From contig CM022665.1 of the NCBI GenBank assembly GCA_012295275.1, positions 46,995,602 to 47,059,601 of the forward strand: DNA of 64,000 nt, given 5' to 3'. Shown here in pieces: positions 62,792 through 64,000 of the stretch (position 1 is the first letter of the stretch; every line of letters begins with the position of its first letter). A model generated the notes under the pieces. That model made no database searches, was not told the origin of the DNA, and saw only the letters and a program-made list of their open reading frames with translations. This DNA is from Chrysomallon squamiferum. Taxonomy: Eukaryota; Mollusca; Gastropoda; Neomphalida; Peltospiridae. The position numbers and the translations under genes are program-made.

Positions 62792-64000
62792 GGAGAAAAA
62801 AACAAAAACAAAGAAAGAAAATGAAACAAATTGTGAAATTGATCGCTAAAATTTTAAAATAAATATTTCTTCTTCTTCTTCTTATTATTATTATTTTTAT
62901 TATAATATATAATTTTTAATATCTCATATTTGTTATATAATAGTTGTATCTGTTAACTTGTTATATCTGCTAATATATTACTTATTTTGTTATTGTTTTG
63001 ATTACTGACCCCTAAAACTTATTTCATAATCAGAAAAGAAAATTTATTTATCATATCCTCATTAACTATGCAGTGATTTTGATCTATGCACACAAATATA
63101 TATATATATTTTCTATTTTTCTATGTTATTTTTATGCTTGATATATTCATATACAGATATATATATATAGAGAGAGAGAGAGAGATATTTTTAATATATA
63201 TTAATTTAGAGAATTCCTTTTATTGATGTGCATAATAGTTGCTTTCATAACAATTGTATCATTTATACAAATTTTGATTTTCAGACACGATTTATTTTTT
63301 AATTTTGATTGTACTGTATGCATTTGAAATTAGTAGTATAACTGATCAGTCTAGTGCTTGAGAGATCCCTGACAAAAATTACTTATAAAGAGGTGGATTT
63401 TCAATTAAATATATAACACCTCAGTTTTATATGTATGGCATATTTTTAATTTTGTTCATATTTAGAAATGAAAAGTTTCATATATATAAAATCTGTTTAG
63501 AGAAAAAAAAAAAAAAGAAAAAAAAAAGTGTAAAATTTCCCAATACAGCAACAAAATTTTTTTTTTTTTTTTTTTTTTTGTAGCTAATGTCTCACATTAT
63601 AAAAACTTTTTTCTTTTACATATTTCTTTTAAATGCTTCTAGAGGATTCAACATTCAAAAGCATCTGTATTTTCAAGCTAATAAGTTTATATCATAATTT
63701 TATTCAAATGATCTCTAATTATTGTGTAGATGACGTCTCATTTATGAATTTGTATTGTGAATTATTTTGTTTATCAGTTGATTTGTTTCAAACGCTAACA
63801 AAATGTACTTTTACTAAACATTTTGCATTGCAGTGTGAAGATTAACAAACAAATTGAATATGATCTTAAATATTAGTTGTTTTTCTTTTGTTTTTTGGGG
63901 TGGGTGTGATTTTTTTAATTTATTAATTTATTATTTTTGTTTGTTTGATTGTTTGTTTGTTTGTTTGTTGCATTTCTTCTTCTTCTTCTTTTATTTTTTA
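61758..64000. other. Gene B 3' flank: no gene seen; triplet repeats
   Basis: Paralogous to 17893-20095. It includes an AAT/ACT block (about 62257-62463), an AAT tract (62747-62788), and A and T runs near 63509-63580. No coding signal. Confidence 0.8.

Larger units (their letters stand above)
55153..64000 (+). repeat. Copy 2 of the ~8.5-kb high-identity duplicated block (matches 11674-20095)
   Basis: Matching starts at ATGAATGATTTTATCTACAG just before the TM exon and continues to the window end. Differences are scattered substitutions, tandem-repeat copy-number changes and small indels such as a 34-bp insertion near 55360-55394. This region probably continues beyond the window. Confidence 0.9.

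Overview
This is eukaryotic nuclear DNA from an invertebrate animal. It has GT-AG introns in AT-rich sequence, a very heavy load of di- and trinucleotide repeats, and animal-specific receptor tyrosine phosphatase and F-box genes. A mollusc or other lophotrochozoan is my best guess, but nothing here fixes the species. All three recognisable genes lie on the + strand. Coordinates come from hand-read splice junctions (AG acceptor, GT donor, conserved phase).

Layout: (1) 7-17265 is Gene A, a receptor-type protein tyrosine phosphatase (RPTP) whose 5' end lies outside the window. Its order is EGF-like, FN3, EGF-like, FN3, four more FN3 units, a membrane-proximal domain with an RRKR furin-type site, one transmembrane helix, one PTP domain, and a tail with two YxN motifs and a TVL C-terminus. 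(2) 17.3-29.8 kb is mostly non-coding. It holds a stretch paralogous to the 3' flank of Gene B, a promoter-like zone at 21.5-22.8 kb and a 4-kb triplet-repeat satellite. (3) 29883-36054 is an FBXO3-like gene (F-box, then SUKH/SMI1-KNR4) that stops before its expected ApaG half, close to a 200-N gap. (4) 37800-60930 is Gene B, an exon-for-exon paralogue of Gene A. It begins without a start codon in nine identical tandem EGF-like exons. (5) 60.9-64.0 kb is the 3' flank of Gene B, closely matching that of Gene A.

The two receptors are mosaics. The extracellular halves have diverged strongly, with unalignable introns. From about 20 bases before the transmembrane exon to the end of the window, exons, introns and 3' flank are nearly identical. 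Within this block the catalytic exons differ only at synonymous sites (10 seen, none changing an amino acid). The transmembrane and juxtamembrane exons show the reverse (9 amino-acid changes, 1 synonymous). This looks like a tandem receptor family with variable ectodomains and a recently duplicated or converted signalling half.

The most unusual signal is at the active-site exon of both genes. The 3' splice site plus the first bases of the exon, which encode the SAGV of the catalytic HCSAGVGRSG loop, are tandemly repeated upstream in 57-bp units. The units are in frame and stop-free: three usable copies in A and six in B. Use of any upstream copy would insert 17-114 residues into the catalytic loop. 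Two other exon junctions also abut minisatellites, so splice-junction duplication may recur in this family. None of this has been tested against transcripts.
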